Shown in pieces: positions 7,984 to 16,084 of a stretch of DNA of 64,000 nucleotides. Under the pieces are notes generated by a model. That model ran no database searches. It was not told where the DNA came from and saw only the letters and a program-made list of their open reading frames with translations. Every line of letters begins with the position of its first letter. Position 1 is the first letter of the stretch. This DNA is from Sphingomonas naasensis (GTDB lineage: Bacteria; Pseudomonadota; Alphaproteobacteria; Sphingomonadales; Sphingomonadaceae). Where the stretch lies: the NCBI RefSeq assembly GCF_004792695.1, contig NZ_SRXU01000005.1, forward strand, positions 186,001 through 250,000. Reading direction: 5' to 3'. Made by a program: the position numbers and the translations under genes.

Positions 7984-9105
7984 CTAGACCGACGCCAACT
8001 CGGCGCGTTCGGTCTCGGCGATCCAGCCGCCGCCGAGCACGCGATCGCCGGCGTAGAGCACCGCTGCCTGGCCGGGTGCGACGCCATATTCGGGGGTCTC
8101 GAAGACCACGCGCCCCTCCACGAACCGCGCGGGCACCGGCTTGGCGAGGCTGCGCACCTTGGCCGTCATCGGGCCGGCATAATCGCCGCCGAGCCAGTTG
8201 ACGCCTTCGATCCGCGCGGCGCGGACCGCGAGCGCGCGCTTGGGACCGACGATCACCTCGCGCGTCACCGGATCGAGCCGGAGGACATAATAAGGCTCGG
8301 GCGCCCCGCCGATCTCGAGCCCGCGGCGCTGGCCGACGGTGAAGTGGATCAGGCCCTTGTGCGCGCCGAGCGTGCGGCCGGACTCGTCGACGATCGCGCC
8401 GTGCGTCTCGGCATCGGGGCGCAGCTTCTTGACCAGCGACGCATAGTCGCCATCGGGGACGAAGCAGATGTCCTGGCTGTCGGGCTTGGCGGCGACGCCG
8501 AGGCCGAGCTCGGCGGCGAGCTCGCGCACGCGCGGCTTGGGCAGGCCGCCCAGCGGAAAGCGCAGGAAATCGAGCTGCGCCTGGGTGGTCGCGAACAGGA
8601 AATAGCTCTGGTCGCGCGCCGGATCGGCGGCGCGATGGAGCTCGGCGCCCGCCGGGCCCTCGACGCGGCGGACATAATGGCCGGTGGCGAGGCAATCGGC
8701 GCCGAGGTCGCGCGCGAGCGCGAACAGATCGGTGAATTTCGGCCCCATGTTGCACTTCACGCACGGGATCGGGGTGCGCCCGGCGAGATATTCGTCGGCG
8801 AAATCGTCGATCACCGTCTCGCGGAAGCTCGAGGCGTGATCGAAGACATAGTGCGCGATGCCGAGCCGATCGCAGACCGCGCGCGCGTCGCGGATGTCGC
8901 GGCCGGCGCAGCAGCTGCCGGCGCGGCCGACCGCCTCGCCATGATCATAGAGCTGGAGCGTCACGCCGATCGTCTCGGCGCCGCTCCGCGCGGCGAGCGC
9001 GGCGACCACCGAGGAATCGACGCCGCCCGACATGGCGACGACGATCCGCCGCTTCGCGAGCGGCCCGGCCAGTTGAAAATCTGCGGGAATCACGCCTGCG
9101 CACAT
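7984..9105 (-). CDS. mnmA: tRNA-specific 2-thiouridylase MnmA
   Basis: A 373-residue cytoplasmic enzyme that thiolates U34 of Lys, Glu and Gln tRNAs using ATP and a persulfide donor. The PP-loop SGGVDSS lies at residues 26-32. The catalytic cysteine region is [11 protein letters not shown], and [12 protein letters not shown] contains the second catalytic cysteine. The C-terminal part has GQRRGL and the beta-barrel domain typical of the family. The ATG at 9105 ([14 protein letters not shown]) is chosen because it gives an N-terminus in line with sphingomonad homologues. An in-frame ATG at 9147 would add 14 residues. No strong Shine-Dalgarno is seen before either. Confidence 0.95.
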   Translation of the reverse strand: MCAGVIPADFQLAGPLAKRRIVVAMSGGVDSSVVAALAARSGAETIGVTLQLYDHGEAVGRAGSCCAGRDIRDARAVCDRLGIAHYVFDHASSFRETVIDDFADEYLAGRTPIPCVKCNMGPKFTDLFALARDLGADCLATGHYVRRVEGPAGAELHRAADPARDQSYFLFATTQAQLDFLRFPLGGLPKPRVRELAAELGLGVAAKPDSQDICFVPDGDYASLVKKLRPDAETHGAIVDESGRTLGAHKGLIHFTVGQRRGLEIGGAPEPYYVLRLDPVTREVIVGPKRALAVRAARIEGVNWLGGDYAGPMTAKVRSLAKPVPARFVEGRVVFETPEYGVAPGQAAVLYAGDRVLGGGWIAETERAELASV

Positions 9106-9252
9106 AGGCGCTTGTCGCCGTCTGATCCAGTCCGCGCCCGGAAACACCTTGGCAATGCAGGTTAAGCGAGCGTTCCCGCCGGCTTTACGGGCCCTTCATC
9201 CTGCTTCGCTAAAGCTCGTCGACCAAGGGCAATCGAGACGGGATTCGTATCT

Positions 9253-9480
9253 GTGGATTTGAGCTTCGCCAGACTGGATCGCGACGTGGCGGTCACCGCC
9301 ATGCCGACCGAGCTGGCGGTGCTGCTGGTCGGCGTCGCGGCGCGACAGGCGGCGAGCCCCACGGCATGCGCCCAGACCCGGCTCATGCTGGCGGCACCTG
9401 CCGACCTGCTGCTCGCTCCCGCTCACGGCGCTTTCCATCGCGCCGCTGCGCGGGCGCTAACCCGGCGGAAAGAGGAGTGA
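9253..9480 (+). CDS. Small hypothetical protein (uncertain)
   Basis: A 75-codon frame starting with GTG, with high GC at third positions in its middle part. The product is Ala/Leu-rich with a hydrophobic segment (TELAVLLVGVAARQAAS) and a basic end (RRKEE). It lies between mnmA (divergent) and sciP, ending 100 bp before sciP. I do not recognise a family. The frame may be real or an accident of high GC. No clear ribosome-binding site precedes it. Confidence 0.25.
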   Translation: MDLSFARLDRDVAVTAMPTELAVLLVGVAARQAASPTACAQTRLMLAAPADLLLAPAHGAFHRAAARALTRRKEE

Positions 9481-9580
9481 AGCCGGCGTTTACCGTGGCG
9501 TTTTAGCCGTTGTTCAAGCGCTGCCGATATTGGTCGTTGAAGTTGAGTAACGGGGGCCCCCGCCCCGATGAGGCAAGTAG

Positions 9581-9880
9581 ATGATTGAAAACCAGAAGAT
9601 CCGTCCTGCGAAAGTGATCGGGCCGCTCGGCGAGCCGCTGACGCTCGAAACGCTGCCGCCGCCCGAGACCACCCGCTGGGTGGTCCGCCGCAAGGCCGAG
9701 GTGGTCGCCGCGGTCAATGGCGGGCTGCTGAGCGTGGACGAGGTCTGCGAGCGCTACGGCCTCACCGTCGAGGAATTCGCCGGCTGGCAGCGCGCGATCG
9801 ACCGCTCGGGCATGCCGGGCCTGCGCGTCACCCGCATCCAGCATTATCGCTCGCTCTACGAGCGTCAGCAGAAATACTGA
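9581..9880 (+). CDS. sciP: CtrA inhibitor SciP (DUF1153)
   Basis: A 99-residue protein matching the small CtrA inhibitory protein of alphaproteobacteria. It has VIGPLGEPLTLETLPPP at the N-terminus, then WVVRRKAEVVAAVNGGLLS and EVCERYGLTVEEFAGWQRAI, a helix-turn-helix. In Caulobacter SciP binds the cell-cycle regulator CtrA, or its target DNA, and blocks activation in G1. GAGG shortly before ATG 9581 serves as ribosome-binding site. A perfect 12-bp palindrome CGGGGGCCCCCG (9551-9562) lies in the leader. It is a single gene followed by its own terminator. Confidence 0.9.
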   Translation: MIENQKIRPAKVIGPLGEPLTLETLPPPETTRWVVRRKAEVVAAVNGGLLSVDEVCERYGLTVEEFAGWQRAIDRSGMPGLRVTRIQHYRSLYERQQKY

Positions 9881-9904
9881 ATCAGCCCTCCCATCGGGCC
9901 TGAG

Positions 9905-9939
9905 CGGCGCGTTCCCGAGCCCCGGGGACGCGCCGTTTT
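9905..9939 (+). terminator. Rho-independent terminator of sciP
   Basis: A stem of 12 pairs (CGGCGCGTTCCC, 9905-9916, with GGGGACGCGCCG, 9924-9935, including one G-T pair), a 7-nt loop and a TTTT run (9936-9939). It sits 25 bp after the sciP stop. Confidence 0.85.
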
Positions 9940-10001
9940 CGTCTCCGCCACGGCTGAAGAGCTGGAAGGTTCCACGAGCGCATCGAAAAATCGATACGGA
10001 A

Positions 10002-10017
10002 CCAACATAAGTGTTGG
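10002..10017 (+). promoter_or_regulatory. Palindrome beside a GGAACC element upstream of glsB-like gene
   Basis: CCAACA-TAAG-TGTTGG is a perfect inverted repeat about 55 bp before the start of the GlsB-like gene. It overlaps GGAACC (9998-10003), which resembles the -35 element used by the alphaproteobacterial general-stress sigma factor EcfG. A good CGTT -10 element at the expected spacing is not seen (GATT instead), so the promoter assignment is weak. The palindrome could be an operator. Confidence 0.3.
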
Positions 10018-10071
10018 CGGATTTTTCCCTACGTCGCCCGGACCGCCGGGCTAGAAACGGAGGGACTTGTC

Positions 10072-10326
10072 ATGGGTCTTATTGTTTGGCTCGTCATTGG
10101 CGGCGTCGTCGGCTGGCTGGCGAGCATCGTCATGCGTACGGATGCCCAGCAGGGCATCTTCCTCAACGTCGTGGTCGGCATCGTCGGCGCGTTCATCGGT
10201 GGCCTGCTGTTCGGCGGCTCGATCAACAATGGCGCGATCACCCCGATGACCTTCCTCGTCTCGCTGGTGGGTGCGATCATCCTGCTCGCGATCGTCAACC
10301 TGGTGCGTCGCGGCGCGGTTCGCTAA
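10072..10326 (+). CDS. GlsB/YeaQ/YmgE-family stress membrane protein
   Basis: An 84-residue hydrophobic protein with three predicted membrane segments: LIVWLVIGGVVGWLASIVM, FLNVVVGIVGAFIGGLLFGG and MTFLVSLVGAIILLAIVNLV. The GxxxGW and GIVGAFIGG patterns are those of the transglycosylase-associated/GlsB family, small inner-membrane proteins often induced by stress. Their molecular role is not known. GGAGG precedes ATG 10072 at good distance. The gene stands alone and ends in a strong terminator shared with the convergent SIMPL gene. A second, longer paralogue lies at 11193. Confidence 0.9.
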   Translation: MGLIVWLVIGGVVGWLASIVMRTDAQQGIFLNVVVGIVGAFIGGLLFGGSINNGAITPMTFLVSLVGAIILLAIVNLVRRGAVR

Positions 10327-10343
10327 CCCCGGCACGCACAACC

Positions 10344-10378
10344 AAAAGGGGCCGCCCGGCGACGGGCGGCCCCTTTTT
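10344..10378. terminator. Bidirectional Rho-independent terminator
   Basis: A perfect 15-bp stem AAAAGGGGCCGCCCG / CGGGCGGCCCCTTTT with a GCGA tetraloop, flanked by A and T runs. It lies between the convergent GlsB-like gene (ends 10326) and the SIMPL gene (ends 10387), and suits termination in both directions. Confidence 0.93.
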
Positions 10379-10386
10379 CGTGCGCG

Positions 10387-11109
10387 CTACTTCAGGACGA
10401 AGCGCACCGCGAGGGTAACGCGCAGCTCCTGCTCGCCCGGGGCGATCTCGGTCGCCTTGTCGGCGGCGAAGCTCTGCGCGCGCGCCATCATCACCGGCAT
10501 CGGCGGCGGCATCGCATTGCTCTCGGAGATCGACAGGATGCGATCGACCCGCAGCCCCGCGGCCTTGGCGTAGAGCTCGGCGCGCGCCCGCGCGGTGGCG
10601 ACTGCGGCGGTGCGCGCCTCGTCGAGCGCGGCTTCGGGCTTCTCGATCAGGAGATTGGGACCCGAGATGTTGTTGGCGCCCTGCCTGACCAGCGCATCGA
10701 GGATCGCGCCGCTCTTCGCGATGTCGCGGAAGCGCACGCTCACCTGATTGCTCGCCTGATAGCCCGTGATCACCGGCGGCTCGTTCTGCGCGTAGCGATA
10801 TTGCGGGCTGAGCGTCAGGTTCGCGGTCTGGATGTCGCGCTCGGCGATGCCGGCGCGGCGCAGCGCCGCCAGCACCGACGCCATGCGCGTGCTGTTCTGG
10901 CGCATCGCCTCGTCCGCCCCCGCGGCCTGGGTGACCACCCCCGCCTGAATCATCGCGAGATCGGGGGTGCGCGTGCTGACGCCCTCCGCCGAGACCTCGA
11001 GCATGGTGCCGTCAAGCGGCAGCATCATCGGCCGCGCCTCCTGCGCCGAGGCGGGCGGCGCCGCGAGGCCGAGGGCGGCGGCGGTGGCGAACAGTGCGAA
11101 GCGAATCAT
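10387..11109 (-). CDS. SIMPL (DUF541) periplasmic protein
   Basis: A 240-residue exported protein. A signal peptide MIRFALFATAAALGLAAPPASAQ is followed by the SIMPL domain (about 35-235), with LEVSAEGVSTRTPDLAMIQ at its start, GYQASNQVSVRFRD in the middle and ARARAELYAKAAGLRVDRIL near the end. Related proteins (YggE, BP26) are periplasmic. Reported links are to oxidative stress and outer-membrane lattice formation, but no defined reaction is known. It ends at a strong shared terminator and appears monocistronic. Confidence 0.88.
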   Translation of the reverse strand: MIRFALFATAAALGLAAPPASAQEARPMMLPLDGTMLEVSAEGVSTRTPDLAMIQAGVVTQAAGADEAMRQNSTRMASVLAALRRAGIAERDIQTANLTLSPQYRYAQNEPPVITGYQASNQVSVRFRDIAKSGAILDALVRQGANNISGPNLLIEKPEAALDEARTAAVATARARAELYAKAAGLRVDRILSISESNAMPPPMPVMMARAQSFAADKATEIAPGEQELRVTLAVRFVLK

Positions 11110-11192
11110 CGATACTCTCCCGGAATGACCATCCCGTCCGCCCCTGCATCATGCCGGACGCACCGAAGCTGAACGGACGCGAAGGCTCGCGT

Positions 11193-11453
11193 TCAGATCC
11201 GCCGCGCCATGATCAACCGATAGGCGGCGAGAAGGATCACGGCGCCGCCGGCGGCGGCGGCATAGGCCTGCAGCCGGCTGTGCCCGAGATCGATGCCGAG
11301 CAGCTGGGAGATGTAGAATGCGAGCATCGCGCCGACGATGCCGACGAGGATGGTGACGATGATGCCGCCCGGATCGCGGCCCGGCATGATCAACTTGCCG
11401 AGCGCCCCGGCGACGAGACCGATGAGAAGCCAGCCGAGGATACCCTGGGGCAT
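11193..11453 (-). CDS. GlsB/YeaQ-family membrane protein, second paralogue
   Basis: An 86-residue small membrane protein beginning MPQGILGWLLIGLVAGALGK, with GRDPGGIIVTILVGIVGAML and a third hydrophobic segment AYAAAAGGAVILLAAYRLIM. These are the same three-helix features as the protein at 10072, with the typical PGRDPGG signature of the family. The start at 11453 is supported by GGAGGGA just upstream. Longer in-frame starts reach back to 11624 but would add an Arg-rich, non-membrane segment. Function is unknown beyond stress-associated membrane protein. Confidence 0.88.
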   Translation of the reverse strand: MPQGILGWLLIGLVAGALGKLIMPGRDPGGIIVTILVGIVGAMLAFYISQLLGIDLGHSRLQAYAAAAGGAVILLAAYRLIMARRI

Positions 11454-11602
11454 GCGATCCCTCCGTTGCGCCCGTTTTTCGGGCTGGAAACCAGCGTCGC
11501 GCCGCATGCTCGCTATTGCAACCGTTTCTTGGGCCCAACGATCGCGATCTTGCGAAAAAGGCCCAGAACGGGCATTGCGCGCCGCACAAAGCGAAACGGC
11601 TC

Positions 11603-11631
11603 TTGTGGGCAGTGCTTTATTCATCTAATAC
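11603..11631 (+). promoter_or_regulatory. Candidate sigma-70-type promoter of the RND efflux operon
   Basis: TTGTGG (11603-11608), a 17-bp spacer and TAATAC (11626-11631) lie 51 bp before the adaptor start at 11683, in the divergent gap with the GlsB-like gene. The surrounding 60 bp is more AT-rich than average. No TetR- or MarR-type regulator gene is adjacent. Confidence 0.35.
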
Positions 11632-11682
11632 AGTGCGATCAAGAGGGGCATCGGCCATCGCGGCCGGACAGGAAGCTCGCAC

Positions 11683-12885
11683 ATGAACTATGAGGCAGGG
11701 ATGTTCGGACGACAGGAGCGGCTGGAGTTCACCGGCGAGGAAACCACGCGCAAGAGCCGGCGCTGGCTGTGGATCGTCGCCGCGGCGATCGTCGTGGTCG
11801 GGGCACTCGCGTTTTTCATGATGAGCGGCTCGAAGAGCGAAGCCCCCAAGGGCGCCGCCGGCAAGGCCGGCCCCGCCGATGCCAGCCAATCGCAGATCCC
11901 GACGGTGACCGTCGCGACTCCGGGCCGGCGCACCATCGAGACGATCGTCACCGGAACCGGCAGCCTCGCCGCGCGGCGTGAAATGCCGGTCGGCGTGGTC
12001 GGCGAAGGCGGCGTGGTCACCCGCGTGCTGGTCGAGCCGGGCAGCTGGGTCGGCAAGGGCGCGGTGCTCGCCACGGTCGATCGCAGCGTGCAGGCGCAGA
12101 CCGCCGAATCGCTCGCCGCGTCGGTGCGCGTCGCGCAGGCCGATGCCCGCCTCGCCCAGTCCGAGCTCGACCGCGCCCAGCGGCTCGTCTCGAACGGCTT
12201 CATCTCCAAGGCGGATATCGACCGCAAGACCGCGACGCGCGACCAGGCGCAGGCGCGCGTCCGTGTGGCGCAGGCCCAGCTCGCCGAGACGCAGGCGCGC
12301 AACCGCCGGCTCGACATCCGCGCGCCCGAGGCCGGGCTGGTGCTGACGCGCCAGGTCGAGCCGGGCCAGATCGTCAGCGGCGGATCGGGCGTGCTGTTCC
12401 GCATGGCGATGGCCGGCCAGATGGAGCTGCGCACCCAGCTTTCCGAAGTCGACCTCCAGCGGCTCCGTCCCGGCGCGCAGGCGCAGGTGACCCCGACCGG
12501 CACCACCCAGACGTTCAAGGGCGAAGTCTGGCAGGTCTCGCCGGTGATCGACCCGCAGACCCGCCAGGGCATCGCCCGCGTCTCGCTCAGCTATGATCCG
12601 GCGCTGCGCCCGGGCGGCTTCGCCAGCGCGCGCATCATCGCCGGCGGGCTGACCGCGGTGATGCTGCCGCAGTCGGCGGTGCAGAGCGACAATGACGGCA
12701 ATTTCGTCTACATCATCGACGACAAGAACCAGGCGGTGCGCCGCGGCGTCACCACCGGCGACGTCTCGGAAGCAGGCGTCGCGATCACCGGCGGGCTCAA
12801 CGGCAGCGAGCGCGTGGTGCTCACCGCGGGCGCCTTCCTCAATCCCGGTCAGAAGGTCATCCCGAACCTTCAGAAGTCGAAGTAA
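11683..12885 (+). CDS. RND efflux periplasmic adaptor subunit
   Basis: A 400-residue membrane-fusion protein that links an inner-membrane RND pump to an outer-membrane channel. It has a cytoplasmic N-terminus, one membrane anchor (RRWLWIVAAAIVVVGALAFF, about 27-46) and a biotinyl-lipoyl half-motif. A coiled-coil hairpin follows with LAQSELDRAQRLVSNGFIS (about residue 165), then RAPEAGLVLTRQVEPGQIV and a beta-barrel/membrane-proximal part ending QKVIPNLQKSK. Its partner RND pump starts 12 bp downstream. No outer-membrane factor gene is adjacent, so a TolC-like protein encoded elsewhere is presumably used. An ATG at 11701 is an alternative start. Confidence 0.93.
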   Translation: MNYEAGMFGRQERLEFTGEETTRKSRRWLWIVAAAIVVVGALAFFMMSGSKSEAPKGAAGKAGPADASQSQIPTVTVATPGRRTIETIVTGTGSLAARREMPVGVVGEGGVVTRVLVEPGSWVGKGAVLATVDRSVQAQTAESLAASVRVAQADARLAQSELDRAQRLVSNGFISKADIDRKTATRDQAQARVRVAQAQLAETQARNRRLDIRAPEAGLVLTRQVEPGQIVSGGSGVLFRMAMAGQMELRTQLSEVDLQRLRPGAQAQVTPTGTTQTFKGEVWQVSPVIDPQTRQGIARVSLSYDPALRPGGFASARIIAGGLTAVMLPQSAVQSDNDGNFVYIIDDKNQAVRRGVTTGDVSEAGVAITGGLNGSERVVLTAGAFLNPGQKVIPNLQKSK

Positions 12886-12897
12886 GGGCAAAACGCC

Positions 12898-15800
12898 ATG
12901 AGCTTCCGGAACATCTCCGCCTGGGCGATCCGCAACCCGGTTCCGCCGATCGTCCTCTTCCTGTTCCTGACGATCGCCGGGCTGGTGTCGTTCAGCAAGA
13001 TGGACGTCAACAACGATCCGGACATCGACTTCCCGATCGTGTGGATCTCGATCAGCCAGCCGGGCGCCGCGCCGAGCGAGCTCGAGAACCAGATCACCCA
13101 GAAGGTCGAATCGGCGGTTCGCAGCCTGCAGGGCATCGACGAGATCAACTCGACCGTTTCGGAAGGCAACAGCCAGACCGTCGTCCAGCTCGACATCGGC
13201 ATGCCGATCGATCGCGCGGTGGAGGACGTGCGCAGCGCGATCCAGCAGATCCGCGGCGACTTGCCCGACGGCATCCTCGAGCCGCAGATCGGCCGGGTCG
13301 ACACGGCGAGCGACAACGACATCGCGAGCTTCACCGCGGTTGCCACCGACATGACGGTGGCCGACCTCAGCTGGTACATCGACAACAGCGTCGCCAAGGA
13401 ACTGCTCGCGGTTTCGGGCATGTCGGCGGTCGAGCGCAACGGCGGCGTCGATCGCGAGATCCGCGTCATCCTCGATCCCGCGCGGCTCCAGTCGGTCGGG
13501 CTCACGGCGAGCCAGGTCAACCAGCAGCTCCGCCAGGTCAATCTCAACGCGGCCGGCGGCCGCGCCGAGATTTCGGGCTTCGAGCAATCGGTGCGCGTGA
13601 TCGGCAATGCCGACAATGCGTGGCGCCTCGGCCAGACCCAGATCTCGACCGGCGGCGGCCGGACGGTGCGGCTCGCCGACATCGCCACCGTCAAGGACGC
13701 CTATGCCGAACAGCGCAGCATGGCGAAGTATAACGGCCATCAGGTGATCTCGTTCGACATCAAGCGCGCCAAGGGCGCGTCGGACGTGATGGTGTTCCAC
13801 GACGCCGAGAAGGCGCTGAAGAAGCTCGAGGAGCGCAACCCCAAGGTCCGCTTCGAGCTGCTCAACAACAATTCGAAATATGCCGAGCAGCAATATCACA
13901 CGGCGATGGAAGCGATGATCGAAGGCGCGGTCCTCGCGGTGATCGTCGTGTTCATCTTCCTGCGCGACTGGCGGGCGACCGCGATCTCGGCGCTGGCGAT
14001 TCCGCTCTCGGCGATCCCCAGCTTCTGGTTCATGGACATGCTGGGCTTCACGCTCAACCAGATGACGCTGCTGGCGCTCAGCCTCGTGGCGGGCGTGCTG
14101 GTGGACGACGCGATCGTCGAGATCGAGAATATCGTCCGGCACATGCGCATGGGCAAATCGGCCTATCAGGCGTCGATCGACGCCGCCGACGAGATCGGCG
14201 TCGCGGTGCTCGCCACGACGATGTCGATCGTCGCAGTGTTCCTCCCCGTCGGCCTGATGCCGGGCATTTCGGGGCAGTTCTTCAAGAATTTCGGCCTGAC
14301 CGTGGTCGCCGCGGTGCTGATGTCGCTCGCCGTCGCGCGCATGCTCACGCCGATGATCGCGGCCTATTTCCTCAAGGCCAAGGGCCATGCCAGCCATGGC
14401 GAGGGCCGGATCATGGACGCCTATACCGGCCTGCTGCGCTGGACGCTCCGGCATCGCTGGTCGGCGATCGTCGGCTATGTGCTGTCGCTTGGCGCGACCG
14501 TGTTCTTCTTCGCCACCATGCCGATGACGTTCCAGCCGGCGCAGGACCAGGAGAGCGTGACCGCGACGATCGAGATGGTCCCGGGCACGCCGCTCGCCGA
14601 TACCGAGCGCGTCGTCGCGCAGGTCGCGGGGATCCTGCGGCAGGAGTCGATCGTCACCGACATCTACAGCCGCAGCTTCGTCGGCAACGGCCGCGTCACC
14701 GCGCAGCTCAAGGAGAAGCGCGACGAGACGAGCACGGCGTTCGAGAAGCGCGTCGCGCCCAAGCTGATCGCGATCCCCGATGCGCGCGTGAACTTCCGTT
14801 CGCAGTTCGGCTGGGGCTCGAGCGGCCGCGACCTGACGATCACGCTGGGTGGCGAGGATCCCGCGCTGCTCAACGACACCGCGAACAAGCTGGTCAAGCA
14901 GATGGAGGGGATGAAGGAAGTCGTGGCGCCGCGCGTCGCGGGCGATCTCAACCGTCCCGAGATCGTGATCCGTCCGCGGCTCGATCTCGCCGCCAATCTG
15001 GGCGTGACCACCGCCGCGCTGTCGAGCGCGATCCGCATCGCGACGCTGGGCGACATCGACCAGAACAGCGCGAAATTCTCGCTCTCCGACCGCCAGATCC
15101 CGATCCGGGTGGCGCTCGACGAGGATGCCCGCGCCAAGCTGTCGACGATCCAGAACATGCCGGTGCAGACCCAGACCGGCGGCTCGGTGCCGCTCTCGGT
15201 GGTCGCCGATATCGGCTTCGGCGCAGGCCCGACGCGCATCCAGCGCCTCAACCTGCAGCGCCGCCTCGTCGTCGGCGCCGACCTCGCCATGGACCCGGCG
15301 ACCGGCAAGCCCTTCGTCAACAACGAGGTGATGAAGAAGATCAACGAGCTGCCGATCATGAAGAACCTGCCGCAGGGCGTCGGTCAGATGACCGTCGGCC
15401 AGGCCAAGTGGCAGGCGGAGATGCTCAACAACTTCTTCGTCGCGCTGGCATCGGGCATCTTCCTCGTCTTCGCGGTGCTGGTGCTGCTCTATCGCCGCTT
15501 CGTCTCGCCGCTGGTCAACATGGGGTCGCTGCTCAACGCCCCGCTCGGCGGCCTGATCGCGCTCAAGCTGTTCGGCATGCCGCTGTCGCTGCCGGTGTTC
15601 ATCGGCATCCTGATGCTGTTCGGCATCGTCGCGAAGAACTCGATCCTGCTGGTCGACTTCGCGCTCGAGGAGATGGCCAAGGGCGTCGACAAGTTCACTG
15701 CGATCGTCGACGCCGGGCACAAGCGCGCCCAGCCGATCGTGATGACCACCATCGCGATGGTCGCGGGCATGGTGCCGACGGCGCTTTCGCTCAGCGGCGA

Positions 15801-16053
15801 CTCGTCGTGGCGCGCGCCGATGGGCGTGGTCGTGATCGGCGGCCTCATCCTCTCGACGCTGCTCACGCTGGTGATCGTCCCCGCGCTGTTCAGCCTCGCG
15901 GTCGGGCTGGAAGGCTGGCTGGGCCCGCGCCTGTCGCGGCGCCTGCTCACCTACAAGCCGGGCGACGACGGGAGCCGCGTCCTCGGCCAGGCGCATGGCG
16001 GCGGGGCGATCGAGCACAAGCCCGGAGACGACACCCCGCAACCTGCGGAGTGA
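12898..16053 (+). CDS. RND family efflux pump permease (HAE1-like)
   Basis: A 1051-residue inner-membrane proton-driven pump of the AcrB/HAE1 type and normal length. TM1 is at WAIRNPVPPIVLFLFLTIAG. The first periplasmic porter/docking domain follows, including DINFP-like DIDFPIVWISISQPGA. TM2-6 contain VAGVLVDDAIVEIENI with the family's paired acidic residues in TM4. A second porter region comes next, and the last half has VAKNSILLVDFALEE and KRAQPIVMTTIAMVAGMVP. It forms an operon with the adaptor. Substrates cannot be predicted. The extreme C-terminus is polar and extends beyond the last helix. Confidence 0.95.
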   Translation: MSFRNISAWAIRNPVPPIVLFLFLTIAGLVSFSKMDVNNDPDIDFPIVWISISQPGAAPSELENQITQKVESAVRSLQGIDEINSTVSEGNSQTVVQLDIGMPIDRAVEDVRSAIQQIRGDLPDGILEPQIGRVDTASDNDIASFTAVATDMTVADLSWYIDNSVAKELLAVSGMSAVERNGGVDREIRVILDPARLQSVGLTASQVNQQLRQVNLNAAGGRAEISGFEQSVRVIGNADNAWRLGQTQISTGGGRTVRLADIATVKDAYAEQRSMAKYNGHQVISFDIKRAKGASDVMVFHDAEKALKKLEERNPKVRFELLNNNSKYAEQQYHTAMEAMIEGAVLAVIVVFIFLRDWRATAISALAIPLSAIPSFWFMDMLGFTLNQMTLLALSLVAGVLVDDAIVEIENIVRHMRMGKSAYQASIDAADEIGVAVLATTMSIVAVFLPVGLMPGISGQFFKNFGLTVVAAVLMSLAVARMLTPMIAAYFLKAKGHASHGEGRIMDAYTGLLRWTLRHRWSAIVGYVLSLGATVFFFATMPMTFQPAQDQESVTATIEMVPGTPLADTERVVAQVAGILRQESIVTDIYSRSFVGNGRVTAQLKEKRDETSTAFEKRVAPKLIAIPDARVNFRSQFGWGSSGRDLTITLGGEDPALLNDTANKLVKQMEGMKEVVAPRVAGDLNRPEIVIRPRLDLAANLGVTTAALSSAIRIATLGDIDQNSAKFSLSDRQIPIRVALDEDARAKLSTIQNMPVQTQTGGSVPLSVVADIGFGAGPTRIQRLNLQRRLVVGADLAMDPATGKPFVNNEVMKKINELPIMKNLPQGVGQMTVGQAKWQAEMLNNFFVALASGIFLVFAVLVLLYRRFVSPLVNMGSLLNAPLGGLIALKLFGMPLSLPVFIGILMLFGIVAKNSILLVDFALEEMAKGVDKFTAIVDAGHKRAQPIVMTTIAMVAGMVPTALSLSGDSSWRAPMGVVVIGGLILSTLLTLVIVPALFSLAVGLEGWLGPRLSRRLLTYKPGDDGSRVLGQAHGGGAIEHKPGDDTPQPAE

Positions 16054-16084
16054 ACTTCGCCGCGGTTCGGGTATTGGGGAGCGT

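Noticed and set aside
9551..9562. Perfect palindrome CGGGGGCCCCCG in the sciP leader as a regulator site.
   Set aside because: It is short and made only of G and C in high-GC DNA. Not enough to claim an operator.
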